Part shown: in pieces, positions 15,770 to 24,072 of the stretch | Numbering within the stretch: the first letter of the stretch is position 1 | Layout of the letters: every line of letters begins with the position of its first letter | Source of the DNA: Clostridiaceae bacterium | GTDB lineage: Bacteria > Bacillota > Clostridia > Acetivibrionales > DUMB01 | NCBI GenBank assembly: GCA_012840085.1 | Contig: DUMB01000064.1 | Coordinates: forward strand, 1 to 47,888 | Length of the DNA: 47,888 nt | Direction of reading: 5' to 3' | Translations under genes and position numbers: made by a program | Notes under the pieces: model-generated | Seen by the model: the letters and a program-made list of their open reading frames with translations, nothing else | What the model was told of the DNA's origin: nothing | The model's database searches: none

Positions 15770-15945
15770 CGGATATTCATTCGAATACTAATCCGAATAC
15801 TAACTCGAATGCTAATTCGAATGCTAACGCGAATACTAACTCAAATACTAACTCGAGTACTAGCTTGAATACTAACTCGAATAATCACTTGAATAATCAC
15901 CGGAATAATCAATCCGATATTCACACGAGTATTAACTTGAATCTG
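15770..15945. repeat. 12-bp tandem repeat array between cysK and cooS
   Basis: About 14-15 units of 12 bp fill nearly the whole 201-bp space between cysK and cooS. The plus-strand consensus is CGAATACTAACT; units begin at 15770, 15782, 15794 and so on. Units are near-identical in the left half and drift in the right half (CGAATAATCACT, CCGATATTCACA). Since the genes lie on the minus strand, the array would be in the untranslated part of the operon mRNA. A plus-strand frame across it reads an Asn/Ser/Thr repeat but has no support as a gene. Confidence 0.92.
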
Positions 15946-15946
15946 A

Positions 15947-16873
15947 CTACTCTGCTGAATAAAGCCCGGCAGACAAATATCTTTCGCCTGTATCAGGCAG
16001 AACGGCAACAATGCGTTTACCTTCATTTTCTTTTCTGCTTGACAGTTCGAGGGCTGCATATGCGGCAGCTCCGGAAGATATCCCAACCAGCAGACCTTCC
16101 AGTTTGGCAAGCTTTCTTGAAGTATTTATTGCATCTTCATTGGAAACTTTAATAATCTCATCAATTACATCAATGTTTAATACCTCAGGAATAAAGCCGG
16201 CACCAATACCTTGTATTTTATGAGGACCCGGCATTTCTCCTGAAAGTACGGCTGAGGCCGAAGGTTCTACAGCTACTATCCTGATATTGGGATTGTGCTT
16301 CTTTAAGATTTCTCCAACACCTGTTATCGTTCCACCCGTACCGACACCGGCTACGAAAATGTCTACATTGCCGTCGGTATCATTTAATATTTCCTGTGCT
16401 GTAGTAAGCCGATGTATTTCCGGGTTAGAAAAGTTTTTGAACTGCTGTGGTATAAAGGCATTTCCATACTGCTTGCTAAGTTCCTCAGCTTTTCTTACAG
16501 CACCTTTCATGCCCTCTGAACCGGGAGTGAGTACGAGCTCCGCTCCGTAAGCTTTAAGTAGTGCTCTTCTTTCAAGACTCATTGTTTCAGGCATTGTTAA
16601 AATCAGCTTATAGCCCTTAACAGCAGCTACCAGTGCAAGGCCTATACCTGTGTTGCCGCTGGTGGGTTCAATAATTACTGTTTCACTGTTTATCAGCCCC
16701 TGCTTTTCAGCCTGGGTTATCATTGCGTTTGCAATTCTGTCCTTTACGCTTCCGCCTGGATTGAAGTATTCAACCTTCCCGAAAATCTCAGCGTATCCTT
16801 TGTTAATCCTGTTAAACTTTACAAGGGGAGTCCCTCCGATAAGACTTAATAAATTTTCATGTATTTTTGTCAT
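15947..16873 (-). CDS. cysK: Cysteine synthase (O-acetylserine sulfhydrylase)
   Basis: 308 residues, full length. It joins sulfide to O-acetylserine to make cysteine, using PLP. Lys44 in [11 protein letters not shown] (38-48) binds [13 protein letters not shown] (71-80), the phosphate cup GTGGT (178-182), [13 protein letters not shown] and [12 protein letters not shown] near the C-terminus are all classic CysK elements. The C-terminal DTGERYLS fits O-acetylserine enzymes; a cystathionine-beta-synthase-like MccA role remains possible because two transsulfuration-type genes follow in the operon. ATG 16873 has TAAGGAGGATA in ideal position. It is the first gene of the operon, about 230 bases below a near-consensus promoter with an inverted-repeat operator, so it is probably controlled by cysteine or sulfur status. 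Confidence 0.93.
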   Translation of the reverse strand: MTKIHENLLSLIGGTPLVKFNRINKGYAEIFGKVEYFNPGGSVKDRIANAMITQAEKQGLINSETVIIEPTSGNTGIGLALVAAVKGYKLILTMPETMSLERRALLKAYGAELVLTPGSEGMKGAVRKAEELSKQYGNAFIPQQFKNFSNPEIHRLTTAQEILNDTDGNVDIFVAGVGTGGTITGVGEILKKHNPNIRIVAVEPSASAVLSGEMPGPHKIQGIGAGFIPEVLNIDVIDEIIKVSNEDAINTSRKLAKLEGLLVGISSGAAAYAALELSSRKENEGKRIVAVLPDTGERYLSAGLYSAE

Positions 16874-17061
16874 AGTATTATCCTCCTTACCTGAATTATT
16901 GATTGTGTTGCATCACTAACTATTGGTTATGTTGTATTGCAAATCTTTGATTGTGTCGCTTCGTTGATGATTTCTTTCTTGTAACTCTTAAAATCAAGAG
17001 CTGCTTTAGTAAATCCGGTTTTTCCTGATAAAAATGAATGTCTTTCTTATTAACTTCTTTT

Positions 17062-17086
17062 AATTCCTACCAAACATATAGGAATT
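17062..17086 (-). promoter_or_regulatory. CymR/Rrf2-like operator downstream of the cysK promoter
   Basis: Perfect 8-bp inverted repeat AATTCCTA (17062-17069) / TAGGAATT (17079-17086) with a 9-bp spacer, about 20 bp downstream of the -10 element on the minus strand, where a bound repressor would block transcription. Targets of the cysteine regulator CymR and other Rrf2 proteins contain a GGAATT half-site. The identity of the regulator is inferred. The remaining leader (16874-17061) contains a small hairpin CTCTT/AAGAG near 17000 and short direct repeats but no riboswitch that I recognise. Confidence 0.6.
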
Positions 17087-17106
17087 ATATATTTTGTATA
17101 GCATTA

Positions 17107-17135
17107 ATAATACACAGTTACAAATGTATTGTCAA
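17107..17135 (-). promoter_or_regulatory. Promoter of the cysK-cooS-ABC operon
   Basis: On the minus strand: TTGACA (complement of 17130-17135), 17-bp spacer, TATTAT (complement of 17107-17112). Near-consensus sigma-A promoter. Confidence 0.8.
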
Positions 17136-17344
17136 TATAAAATTTGGAAAAATTTTTGTAATTTTTTATTAATAACCTAAACCACTTCACTGTTGATGGC
17201 GGTCTCACTGCTCATTAACAGCGGCAATAAATATCATTGATACACATATGGCAGAGTTTCTGATTTGCACCGGAATGGTCAGGACTTGCAAACAAAAACC
17301 ATATGGAAAGTTTTAGCCGGCAGCGTACAAAACAATATAGATTC

Positions 17345-17385
17345 TAAAAGGAATAGTGTTTCATTAAAAAGAATAATGTTATAAT
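17345..17385 (+). promoter_or_regulatory. 20-bp-spaced direct repeat ending in a TATAAT box, upstream of the exporter operon
   Basis: TAAAAGGAATAGTGTT (17345-17360) and TAAAAAGAATAATGTT (17365-17380) agree at 14 of 16 positions and start exactly 20 bp apart. The last T of the second is the first base of TATAAT (17380-17385). There is no good -35 hexamer, which fits an activator bound on two helical turns. It is about 275 bases before the adaptor gene. Confidence 0.45.
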
Positions 17386-17522
17386 CATTATAATTGCCGG
17401 AATATTATTCATAAATTATTTACATTTTTTACACTCTTTTTTCACATATAAGAGGTAAAATGAGTTAAAATTTAGTTTGTGATCCGGTTTATTCGCAGCA
17501 ATTATCCCTCTATCATTGGTGT

Positions 17523-17586
17523 TTCTGCTATAATACTGTTCTGATGCAATACTTTTCTGTTGCAATACTGTTCTGTTGCAATACTG
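17523..17586. repeat. Four-copy 16-bp tandem repeat before the exporter operon
   Basis: Units at 17523, 17539, 17555 and 17571 with consensus TTCTGTTGCAATACTG. The last two are identical, the third from last differs at two positions and the first is decayed. It lies in the leader of the adaptor gene. Confidence 0.85.
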
Positions 17587-17658
17587 TGGGGTCATTTCCG
17601 GAAACCGCAACATGACAGTTAATACAGTACATAGAAGTTTAACGGGGAGGTAATAAAT

Positions 17659-19521
17659 TTGGAAATGGGAACATCCGTTGTGGAAAAGAAAAGGCTGATA
17701 AAAAAAATCAAGGGAAAGCATATTGTAATAGGAATTATATGCCTTGTATTGATTGCAGCATTGGTTTTCAGATTGATTATCAGGCCAAACTTATATGCTG
17801 CCAAAAATGTTGTTGAACAAAGGACTGCTATTGTAACAAGGGGGAATATCGTCAATACCGTCACAGGCTCAGGTTCTATAAAATCTTCAAACAGATCGGA
17901 AGTGTCCTCTTCAGTAACAGGAAAAATTACAAAAGTTTATTTTGAAGAGGGCGATAGCGTAAAAGCCGGTGATTTGCTTCTTGAAATTGATGATTCAGAT
18001 GCAAAATTAAATTTGCAAAAGCTTAAGAACAGTATAGAGCAAGCTCAATTAACAGCTAAGAACAACTCGAAAAATCTTAATAACCTTAATATCATTGCTC
18101 CCTTTGACGGACGGGTTACGGACATAATCCCCAAAGTTGGAGATAGCCTGGCAAAGGGCGCTAATGTACTCACTTTAACTGACTATTCGAAACTGAAACT
18201 AAATGTAGCGTTCAGTGAAGCTGTTATCAGTGATATTTATGTTGGACGGAAAGTTACGGTAAATATTGAAGACTTGATGCAGTCAGTTGAGGGAACTGTT
18301 TCACGCGTCAGCAGCAACCCAACCATTACAAGTCTGGGCGGAGTTTCTTACAATGTTGAAGTTGTTATTGATAATCCGGGATCATTAAAGGATGGAATGA
18401 GTGCCAACGTTGAGATTCAGGTTAAGGGAAGATCTCAATTCAGTACCGAATCCGGTAAGTTGGAGTATATCAACAGCAAGATAATAACCAGCGAATCTGC
18501 GGGAACTGTAGATAGTATAAATGTGCATGAAGAACAGTTCGTTCGGGCCGGACAATTATTAATCAAGCTTAAAAATGATGATTTGGAGATTTCATCACGG
18601 ACAACGGATTTAAACCTGGAAGAACTTTACTCTCAGCTGGAATCAGCGGAAAGACAGCTTGAAGATTACAAAATATATTCACCGATAGACGGCATAATTG
18701 TTACCCGGAATGTAGAAGAAGGGAATAATGTGAAGCCGGCTGATGTTCTTTTCACGATACTTGATCCTTTACATATGGAATTTTCGGTACCTATTGATGA
18801 GCTTGATATTGCAAAAATAAAAGAGGGACAAAAAGTGAATATAACTGTTGATGCCTTGGAAGAGACATCTGACAGACCGCTTTCCGGAATAGTATCAAAA
18901 ATAGCGCTTGAGGGAAATTCATCCAACGGTGTTACTACTTACCCGGTAACAATACAGATAAATGAGACTTCCAATCTGAAAGTGGGAATGAATGCTAACG
19001 CAGAAATTATTGTAAATGAGAAGAATAACGTTCTGCTTTTGCCTTTGGATGCAGTTCAAAAGATAGGCGACAGATATTATGTGTATGTTAAAAACAAAAC
19101 AGATGGAACAGATGCTCCCGAGGGAAATTACAACAGGAGGATGCCCGGTGAAGCAGCAGGCAAAAGACAGGATATACAAAATGGCAGGATGCCGGGCGAA
19201 TCCAGAGGTGAAAAAGCAAGCGGTTTTACCGCCGGAATGCCTGCCAGGTTTGCAGGCAGGGTACCGGGCGGCAATGCCGGATATTATGATAATGCCGTAT
19301 TGACACCGGTAGAGCTGGGTATTAACAATGATGATTACATTGAAGTCATAAGCGGATTAAATGAAGGTGATGAGGTTATACTTCCTGCCCTTGCAGGTTC
19401 GGGTGGAAATGGTATGCAAATGCAAAACGGCATGATGGGAGGTTTCGGTTTCTCACCGAGAGGCGGTTCCAGAGTCAATATTGAACAGAGGAGCGGCAAT
19501 GCCGGCAGAATTCGAAATTAA
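17659..19521 (+). CDS. HlyD/MacA-type adaptor protein of an ABC exporter, with two lipoyl-like units
   Basis: 620 residues, longer than most MacA-like adaptors (about 400). One membrane helix at about 24-45 anchors it. Two barrel-sandwich halves are visible twice: GKITKVYFEEGDSVKAGDLL with FDGRVTDIIPKVGDSLAKG, then AGTVDSINVHEEQFVRAGQLL with IDGIIVTRNVEEGNNVKPADV, each followed by beta-barrel sequence. The tail is rich in Gly, Met and Arg, with two MPGE repeats and a Met-rich stretch (NGMQMQNGMMGGFGF) at about 580-600. The start is TTG 17659, favoured by GGGGAGGT 8 bases before it. It is followed by the MacB-type ATPase and permease genes and should link the pump to the cell wall space. The tandem arrangement suggests duplication of the adaptor core. 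Confidence 0.85.
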   Translation: MEMGTSVVEKKRLIKKIKGKHIVIGIICLVLIAALVFRLIIRPNLYAAKNVVEQRTAIVTRGNIVNTVTGSGSIKSSNRSEVSSSVTGKITKVYFEEGDSVKAGDLLLEIDDSDAKLNLQKLKNSIEQAQLTAKNNSKNLNNLNIIAPFDGRVTDIIPKVGDSLAKGANVLTLTDYSKLKLNVAFSEAVISDIYVGRKVTVNIEDLMQSVEGTVSRVSSNPTITSLGGVSYNVEVVIDNPGSLKDGMSANVEIQVKGRSQFSTESGKLEYINSKIITSESAGTVDSINVHEEQFVRAGQLLIKLKNDDLEISSRTTDLNLEELYSQLESAERQLEDYKIYSPIDGIIVTRNVEEGNNVKPADVLFTILDPLHMEFSVPIDELDIAKIKEGQKVNITVDALEETSDRPLSGIVSKIALEGNSSNGVTTYPVTIQINETSNLKVGMNANAEIIVNEKNNVLLLPLDAVQKIGDRYYVYVKNKTDGTDAPEGNYNRRMPGEAAGKRQDIQNGRMPGESRGEKASGFTAGMPARFAGRVPGGNAGYYDNAVLTPVELGINNDDYIEVISGLNEGDEVILPALAGSGGNGMQMQNGMMGGFGFSPRGGSRVNIEQRSGNAGRIRN

Positions 19522-19536
19522 TTGGTGGTGACCTGA

Positions 19537-20214
19537 ATGATACGAATAATTGATATGTGTAAAGAGTACAGGATGGGCGATACTATTGTGAAAGCTCTTG
19601 ACAATGTCTCACTTCATATAAAGCAGCACGAGTTTGTAGCTATAGTAGGGCCTTCCGGCTCAGGCAAATCAACATTAATGAATATGATCGGCTGCCTGGA
19701 TACGCCCACATCCGGCACTTATTACCTTGACGGGAAGGAAGTAAGCAAACTGAGCGACAACCAGCTTGCTGAGATAAGGAGCAGGAAAATTGGTTTCATA
19801 TTTCAAAGTTTCAACCTTCTCCAAAAATTGACGGCTCTGGAAAATGTGGAACTTCCCTTGGTTTATCAGGGTGTCAGGGCAAAGGAAAGGCACAGAAGGG
19901 CTAAAGAAGCATTAGAAAGTGTTGGCCTGGGGGAAAGAATGCATCATAAGCCGACAGAGCTTTCGGGAGGGCAGCAACAAAGGGTGGCAATAGCAAGGGC
20001 ACTGGTGAGCAACCCTCCGATAATACTGGCAGACGAACCCACCGGAAACCTTGATTCCAAATCCGGTGAAGATATAATGAAAATATTAAAAGAGCTGCAT
20101 GGCAAAGGAAATACAATTGTACTTATCACCCATGATAATAATGTTGCTTTGCAGGCGAAACGCATAGTGAGAATTGAGGACGGCAAGATTTTGCAGGACA
20201 GGGGGGTGGATTGA
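19537..20214 (+). CDS. ABC exporter ATPase, MacB/LolD type
   Basis: 225 residues. Walker [10 protein letters not shown] (38-46), a Q-loop in [21 protein letters not shown], signature [15 protein letters not shown], Walker [16 protein letters not shown] and the H-loop His in VLITHD are intact. The FQSFNLL and DEPTGNLDS forms mark the LolD/MacB family, which energises mechanotransmission pumps for antimicrobial peptides, macrolides or lipoproteins rather than classical import. It lies 15 bases after the adaptor gene, preceded by GGTGGTGACC. Its TGA is followed immediately by the TTG start of the permease. The exported substrate is unknown. Confidence 0.93.
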   Translation: MIRIIDMCKEYRMGDTIVKALDNVSLHIKQHEFVAIVGPSGSGKSTLMNMIGCLDTPTSGTYYLDGKEVSKLSDNQLAEIRSRKIGFIFQSFNLLQKLTALENVELPLVYQGVRAKERHRRAKEALESVGLGERMHHKPTELSGGQQQRVAIARALVSNPPIILADEPTGNLDSKSGEDIMKILKELHGKGNTIVLITHDNNVALQAKRIVRIEDGKILQDRGVD

Positions 20215-21393
20215 TTGGGTTTTGCTCAGGCATTCAAGATGGCAGTTAAAAGCATATTCAGCAACAAGGTCCGTTCCTTCCTGACAATGCTTGGCGTAAT
20301 AATAGGAGTTGGTTCTGTTATAGCAGCTGTTGCCCTTGCCCAGGGAAGTACGAAGCAAATAACAGACTCTATACAAGGCCTTGGTACAAACCTGATTCAC
20401 ATAACAATTATGGGCAGGAACAGCAACAGAAATGTGACTTACGATAAACTTCAGGAATTTGCAGAGAACAACAAAGAGGAAGTAACTTACATAGTTCCAC
20501 AGATTAATGGCAATGCCACCGTAAAAGTTGGCACAAAAACGAGGAATACTTCTCTTATAGGAACAAGTCCCGAGTACGAGCATATGATGAGCAAGCATCC
20601 GCAGGCAGGACGTTTTCTGTCATCTTTTGATATTGATTACATGCAGAAGGTAGCGGTTATTGGTACCGCGGTAGCCAATGATGTATTTGAAGGAAAAAAT
20701 CCGGTTGGGCAAAAGATCAAGATAGACGGACAGGTATTCAAAGTGGTGGGCGTTCTGGAGGAAAAGGCCGGTGGTCAGGATCAGTCAGATGATGATCAGA
20801 TTATTATACCCATTAACGTAGCTCAAAGACTAAGCAGAAACTCAGTAATAAGAAATTTTACAGTGCAGGCCTCAACCCCGGAAGCTGTAGACAGCGTAAT
20901 GGAAAAACTGAATGCTTTTTTGACGAAAATATATGGCGACGAAAACGCTTTCTTAGTGCTTAACCAGGCACAGATACTTTCCATGCTTGACGATGTAACC
21001 GGCATAATGATGATAGTTCTTGGAGGCATTGCTGCTATTTCTCTTGTTGTAGGAGGAATAGGAATAATGAACATAATGCTTGTTTCAGTTTCGGAAAGAA
21101 CCAGGGAAATAGGAATCAGAAAGGCTATAGGAGCAAAGCGCAGGAACATTCTCATTCAGTTTCTGATTGAGGCCATAATGGTTACAGGTATCGGCGGAAT
21201 AATAGGTGTGCTGCTGGGAGTGTCAATAATACGTTTTGTCATTGGAAGTATTGATTTGATAACACCTGTTTACTCTCCTTTCTGGATACTGTTCTCCTTT
21301 GGAATTTCATTGGCGGTAGGAGTTGTATTCGGAATGTTTCCGGCATACAAGGCCTCAAAGCTTAATCCTATTGAGGCACTGAGATTTGAGTAA
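20215..21393 (+). CDS. ABC exporter permease, MacB/FtsX type
   Basis: 392 residues. FKMAVKSIFSNKVRSFLTML, then helix 1 (GVIIGVGSVIAAVALAQG), is the standard MacB N-terminus. A large extracytoplasmic domain (about 45-265) has the MacB periplasmic core features DIDYMQKVAVIGTAVANDVF and NPVGQKIKIDG. Three C-terminal helices follow with GGIGIMNIMLVSVSERTREI, GIRKAIGAKRRNILIQFLIE (the FtsX signature) and FPAYKASKLNPIEALRFE. The start codon is TTG 20215, one base after the ATPase stop, with GGGGGGTGG upstream. The three genes are a complete tripartite-like exporter of a Gram-positive cell. No resistance or sensor genes are adjacent, so the substrate is open. Confidence 0.93.
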   Translation: MGFAQAFKMAVKSIFSNKVRSFLTMLGVIIGVGSVIAAVALAQGSTKQITDSIQGLGTNLIHITIMGRNSNRNVTYDKLQEFAENNKEEVTYIVPQINGNATVKVGTKTRNTSLIGTSPEYEHMMSKHPQAGRFLSSFDIDYMQKVAVIGTAVANDVFEGKNPVGQKIKIDGQVFKVVGVLEEKAGGQDQSDDDQIIIPINVAQRLSRNSVIRNFTVQASTPEAVDSVMEKLNAFLTKIYGDENAFLVLNQAQILSMLDDVTGIMMIVLGGIAAISLVVGGIGIMNIMLVSVSERTREIGIRKAIGAKRRNILIQFLIEAIMVTGIGGIIGVLLGVSIIRFVIGSIDLITPVYSPFWILFSFGISLAVGVVFGMFPAYKASKLNPIEALRFE

Positions 21394-21513
21394 TATGATG
21401 TTGGTAAAATTTTTATAGGTTTTAAGTATATCGCCATAAATGTTATAATACGGTTAAAACAATATGGTATTGACAACTGATTTGTTAATTTGATTCGGGA
21501 ATGGAGGATTCTT

Positions 21514-23853
21514 ATGAAAAGCCCAATGAAAAGCCCAAAAAGAAAAATACTGTGTCTGATATTGTCAGCAATTTTATTTATATCTGTGTCTGCAGACGTT
21601 TCAGCAGTTTTTTCCGATGTTCCGCAGACAGCAACATACAGCAGTGCGCTAAACAGACTGGTTTCTCTTGGAATCTTAAGCGGCAATGAAAAAGGTGAGT
21701 TCAGGCCGAATGACATGCTCACAAGGGAACAGTTCGCAAAAATAATCATAACAGCAGCCGGCCTTGAAGATATTGCTGCGGTTTTAGGCGATAAAACAAT
21801 ATTTCCGGATGTTAATCCTTCCAGCTGGTCAAGCGGGTACATAAATGCAGCTTTAGATAAAGGATATATAACAGGAATGCCGGATGGGAAATTTCACCCG
21901 AAAGAAGGCATATCCTTTGCACAGGCGTGTACAATTCTGGTAAGAGCCCTGGGTTATACTGACAGTGACCTTTCCGGCCAGTGGCCTAGAAACTATATTG
22001 AAAAAGCTAAAACTTTAGGACTGACAGACGGTATAAATTTAAGCAGCAACGAAGCTGTCCCCAGGTGGGTTTGTGCAGTAATGGTAGACAGGCTTTTGGA
22101 TACATACGTGAAGGCAAGCGGCCCGTCGGGCGCCAGCATTACCTTTATGGAAGCAGCAGGCTACGTAGAGTGCATTATTCTTGGAAATCATGAAACTTAT
22201 GAAGGCATTGGCAGCAACCAGATAATCACTGATAAAGGGATATTCTACAATACAGCAGGCATCGTATTTGAATTGGGTGGACGATATTATCTTAGCATTG
22301 ATGGCGAGGATGTTGTTAAGGCCTCCAACAAGTTAAACAGTACGATGGAAATTACTGTAAGCAATGCCGCTGAAGACAGCATAACTTATGTGTCCGAAAA
22401 CAGAATCAAAAATATGGTCCTGCCGAAAGGCATTACTTACTACTACAATGGCCAGAAGCAGGATTATAGCATTTTAAATACGTTAATGCATAGAAACACG
22501 TCAATTATTCTCTCATATAATAAAAACAAAACCGGATACGAATTTGCCGTAATTTTTGATCCGGTATACAGTAAACCCCAAGTAGCTGATAAGTTCACTT
22601 CCGCTTCCAGGAAGCTGGGTCCGATAAGTTTTGAAGACGATACTGTTATAGTAAAGGACGGAGAACTTATTGACGTTTCTCAAATTGAGATAAATGATGT
22701 TGTATACCAGGTCACGGATATCTGGCAGCGAAACAAATATATTTTAGTAGTGGACAACAAGGTTGCAGGGGAAATAACAGATATAATTCCGGATAAGCTG
22801 TCACCAAAAAAACTACAAATAGATAATGTGGATTATGAATTCAGTAAAAACTTTAATACTTCAATAATTACAAATTCTTACGGTACATTTAGTCCCGGAA
22901 GCAATGTAATAGCTTTACTGGGCTATGACGGGAGAATTGTGGCTGTAAAATATTTCGGAGTGGAAGATAATTCGAATTATGCAGTGGTGCTCGACAGTTA
23001 TTATACAATAAAAGCAAATACAGACGGAACCCGGGACGCTGAATATTCAGCCAAACTGCTTTTCAGTGACGGGATGACTGCTGTTTATGATGTCACAGAC
23101 AATGCTTACGAGTATAAAGGAAAACTTGTGAAATACTCCTTTGTTGATGATGATTTAATTTCACTGGAAAGAATATCTTACAATTACCCTGGTGAGGTAA
23201 TTATAAATAAATATGAGAGAATGATAGGTGAAAGTTATGTAGCCGATAATGTGAAAATTTTCAATGTAATTTATAACGATCAGGGTCAGGAAGCCAAGGC
23301 AGAATTGCTGAAATGGAGCGATCTGCCTGATGGCACCATCTCCAGCGGCAAGATATGGTATACGGCAACAGGGGGTCCTTTTGAAGATATTAATGTTATA
23401 TTTACCAATGACATATTCAATGAACGATATAAAACTGCAATTGTAAAGAGCGTAAAAGCTATGCCTGCAGGCAGGGATGATACCTTTGAATATACTTTTG
23501 TAGCAGAAGGGAAGGAGTATAAATATACCAAATACAAAGAGGACCTGAATATTGGCAATGTTTATGATGTAAGGCTGAACAGTTCCGGCATCGAATCATT
23601 AACCGCTTATAGAAACCCGGATGTAAAAGGTACTAATGTTCAGGCCGTTGACGCAAGAAGAATTAAAATAAATGATAAAATATACTTCTTCAGCGATAGC
23701 ATATCCGTATATATCAGAGACCCTGAGAGAAATATTACCGTAGGAAATCTTAGCGATATTGATTTATCAAGGACATATCATCAGGTAGGTCTGTATTTTG
23801 ACAGTAATAAAAAGAATGAAAACAAGGTTGCCATGATAGTGCTGTGGAAATGA
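21514..23853 (+). CDS. S-layer homology domain protein
   Basis: 779 residues from ATG 21514 (GGAGG 6 bases upstream; an in-frame TTG at 21490 overlaps that ribosome site). A signal peptide (about 1-30, KILCLILSAILFISVSADVSA) is followed by three SLH repeats: FSDVPQTATYSSALNRLVSL, then FPDVNPSSWSSGYINAALDK with GMPDGKFHPKEGIS, and a third (about 150-200, QWPRNYIEKAKTLGLTDG). SLH triplets bind pyruvylated secondary wall polymers and attach proteins to the cell surface. The remaining 570 residues are a long beta-rich region without an enzyme motif that I recognise; similar tails occur in other clostridial SLH proteins. It starts about 120 bases after the exporter operon, possibly within it. A surface structural role is inferred. 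Confidence 0.87.
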   Translation: MKSPMKSPKRKILCLILSAILFISVSADVSAVFSDVPQTATYSSALNRLVSLGILSGNEKGEFRPNDMLTREQFAKIIITAAGLEDIAAVLGDKTIFPDVNPSSWSSGYINAALDKGYITGMPDGKFHPKEGISFAQACTILVRALGYTDSDLSGQWPRNYIEKAKTLGLTDGINLSSNEAVPRWVCAVMVDRLLDTYVKASGPSGASITFMEAAGYVECIILGNHETYEGIGSNQIITDKGIFYNTAGIVFELGGRYYLSIDGEDVVKASNKLNSTMEITVSNAAEDSITYVSENRIKNMVLPKGITYYYNGQKQDYSILNTLMHRNTSIILSYNKNKTGYEFAVIFDPVYSKPQVADKFTSASRKLGPISFEDDTVIVKDGELIDVSQIEINDVVYQVTDIWQRNKYILVVDNKVAGEITDIIPDKLSPKKLQIDNVDYEFSKNFNTSIITNSYGTFSPGSNVIALLGYDGRIVAVKYFGVEDNSNYAVVLDSYYTIKANTDGTRDAEYSAKLLFSDGMTAVYDVTDNAYEYKGKLVKYSFVDDDLISLERISYNYPGEVIINKYERMIGESYVADNVKIFNVIYNDQGQEAKAELLKWSDLPDGTISSGKIWYTATGGPFEDINVIFTNDIFNERYKTAIVKSVKAMPAGRDDTFEYTFVAEGKEYKYTKYKEDLNIGNVYDVRLNSSGIESLTAYRNPDVKGTNVQAVDARRIKINDKIYFFSDSISVYIRDPERNITVGNLSDIDLSRTYHQVGLYFDSNKKNENKVAMIVLWK

Positions 23854-23873
23854 GCGGACAGAGGGCAGACAGA

Positions 23874-23920
23874 GGGGACGGTTCTGTTGTCTTAGTTCTC
23901 AGACTCCGGAACTGTTCCCC
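23874..23920. repeat. Imperfect GGGGACGGTTC...GAACTGTTCCCC inverted repeat
   Basis: An imperfect stem between the SLH gene and the terminator. The GGGGACGGTTCTGT motif resembles short dispersed repeats seen in several clostridial genomes; that comparison is from memory and no second copy is in this window. Confidence 0.4.
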
Positions 23921-23952
23921 TATTTGTAAAGCTGATAAGGTATAAAACTTGT

Positions 23953-24013
23953 GGGGGACATTCCTTAACGCAACAGAATATTTTCTGTTCGGAAAGGTAT
24001 GTCCCCCTTTTTT
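23953..24013 (+). terminator. Long-stem terminator after the SLH gene
   Basis: GGGGGACAT (23953-23961) pairs perfectly with ATGTCCCCC (23999-24007). An inner AACAGAA/TTCTGTT hairpin lies within the loop, and six T follow. It closes the plus-strand exporter/SLH segment before the convergent GH78-like gene. Confidence 0.88.
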
Positions 24014-24072
24014 ATTTCTGTCTCTGACACAGGTAATTTGAACTAACTTATCTCAGGACAAACACATCTCGA

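Noticed and set aside
15770..15945. CRISPR array
   Set aside because: Units are contiguous 12-mers without unique spacers and no cas genes are nearby.
15667..16152. Plus-strand frame with long Asn/Ser/Thr repeat
   Set aside because: It is the translation of the 12-bp repeat array plus antisense cysK and cooS sequence; no ribosome site and no domain.
16874..17100. Possible T-box or SAM riboswitch in the cysK leader
   Set aside because: I could not find the T-box core, a specifier stem or SAM-I core elements; only small hairpins and an inverted-repeat operator are visible.
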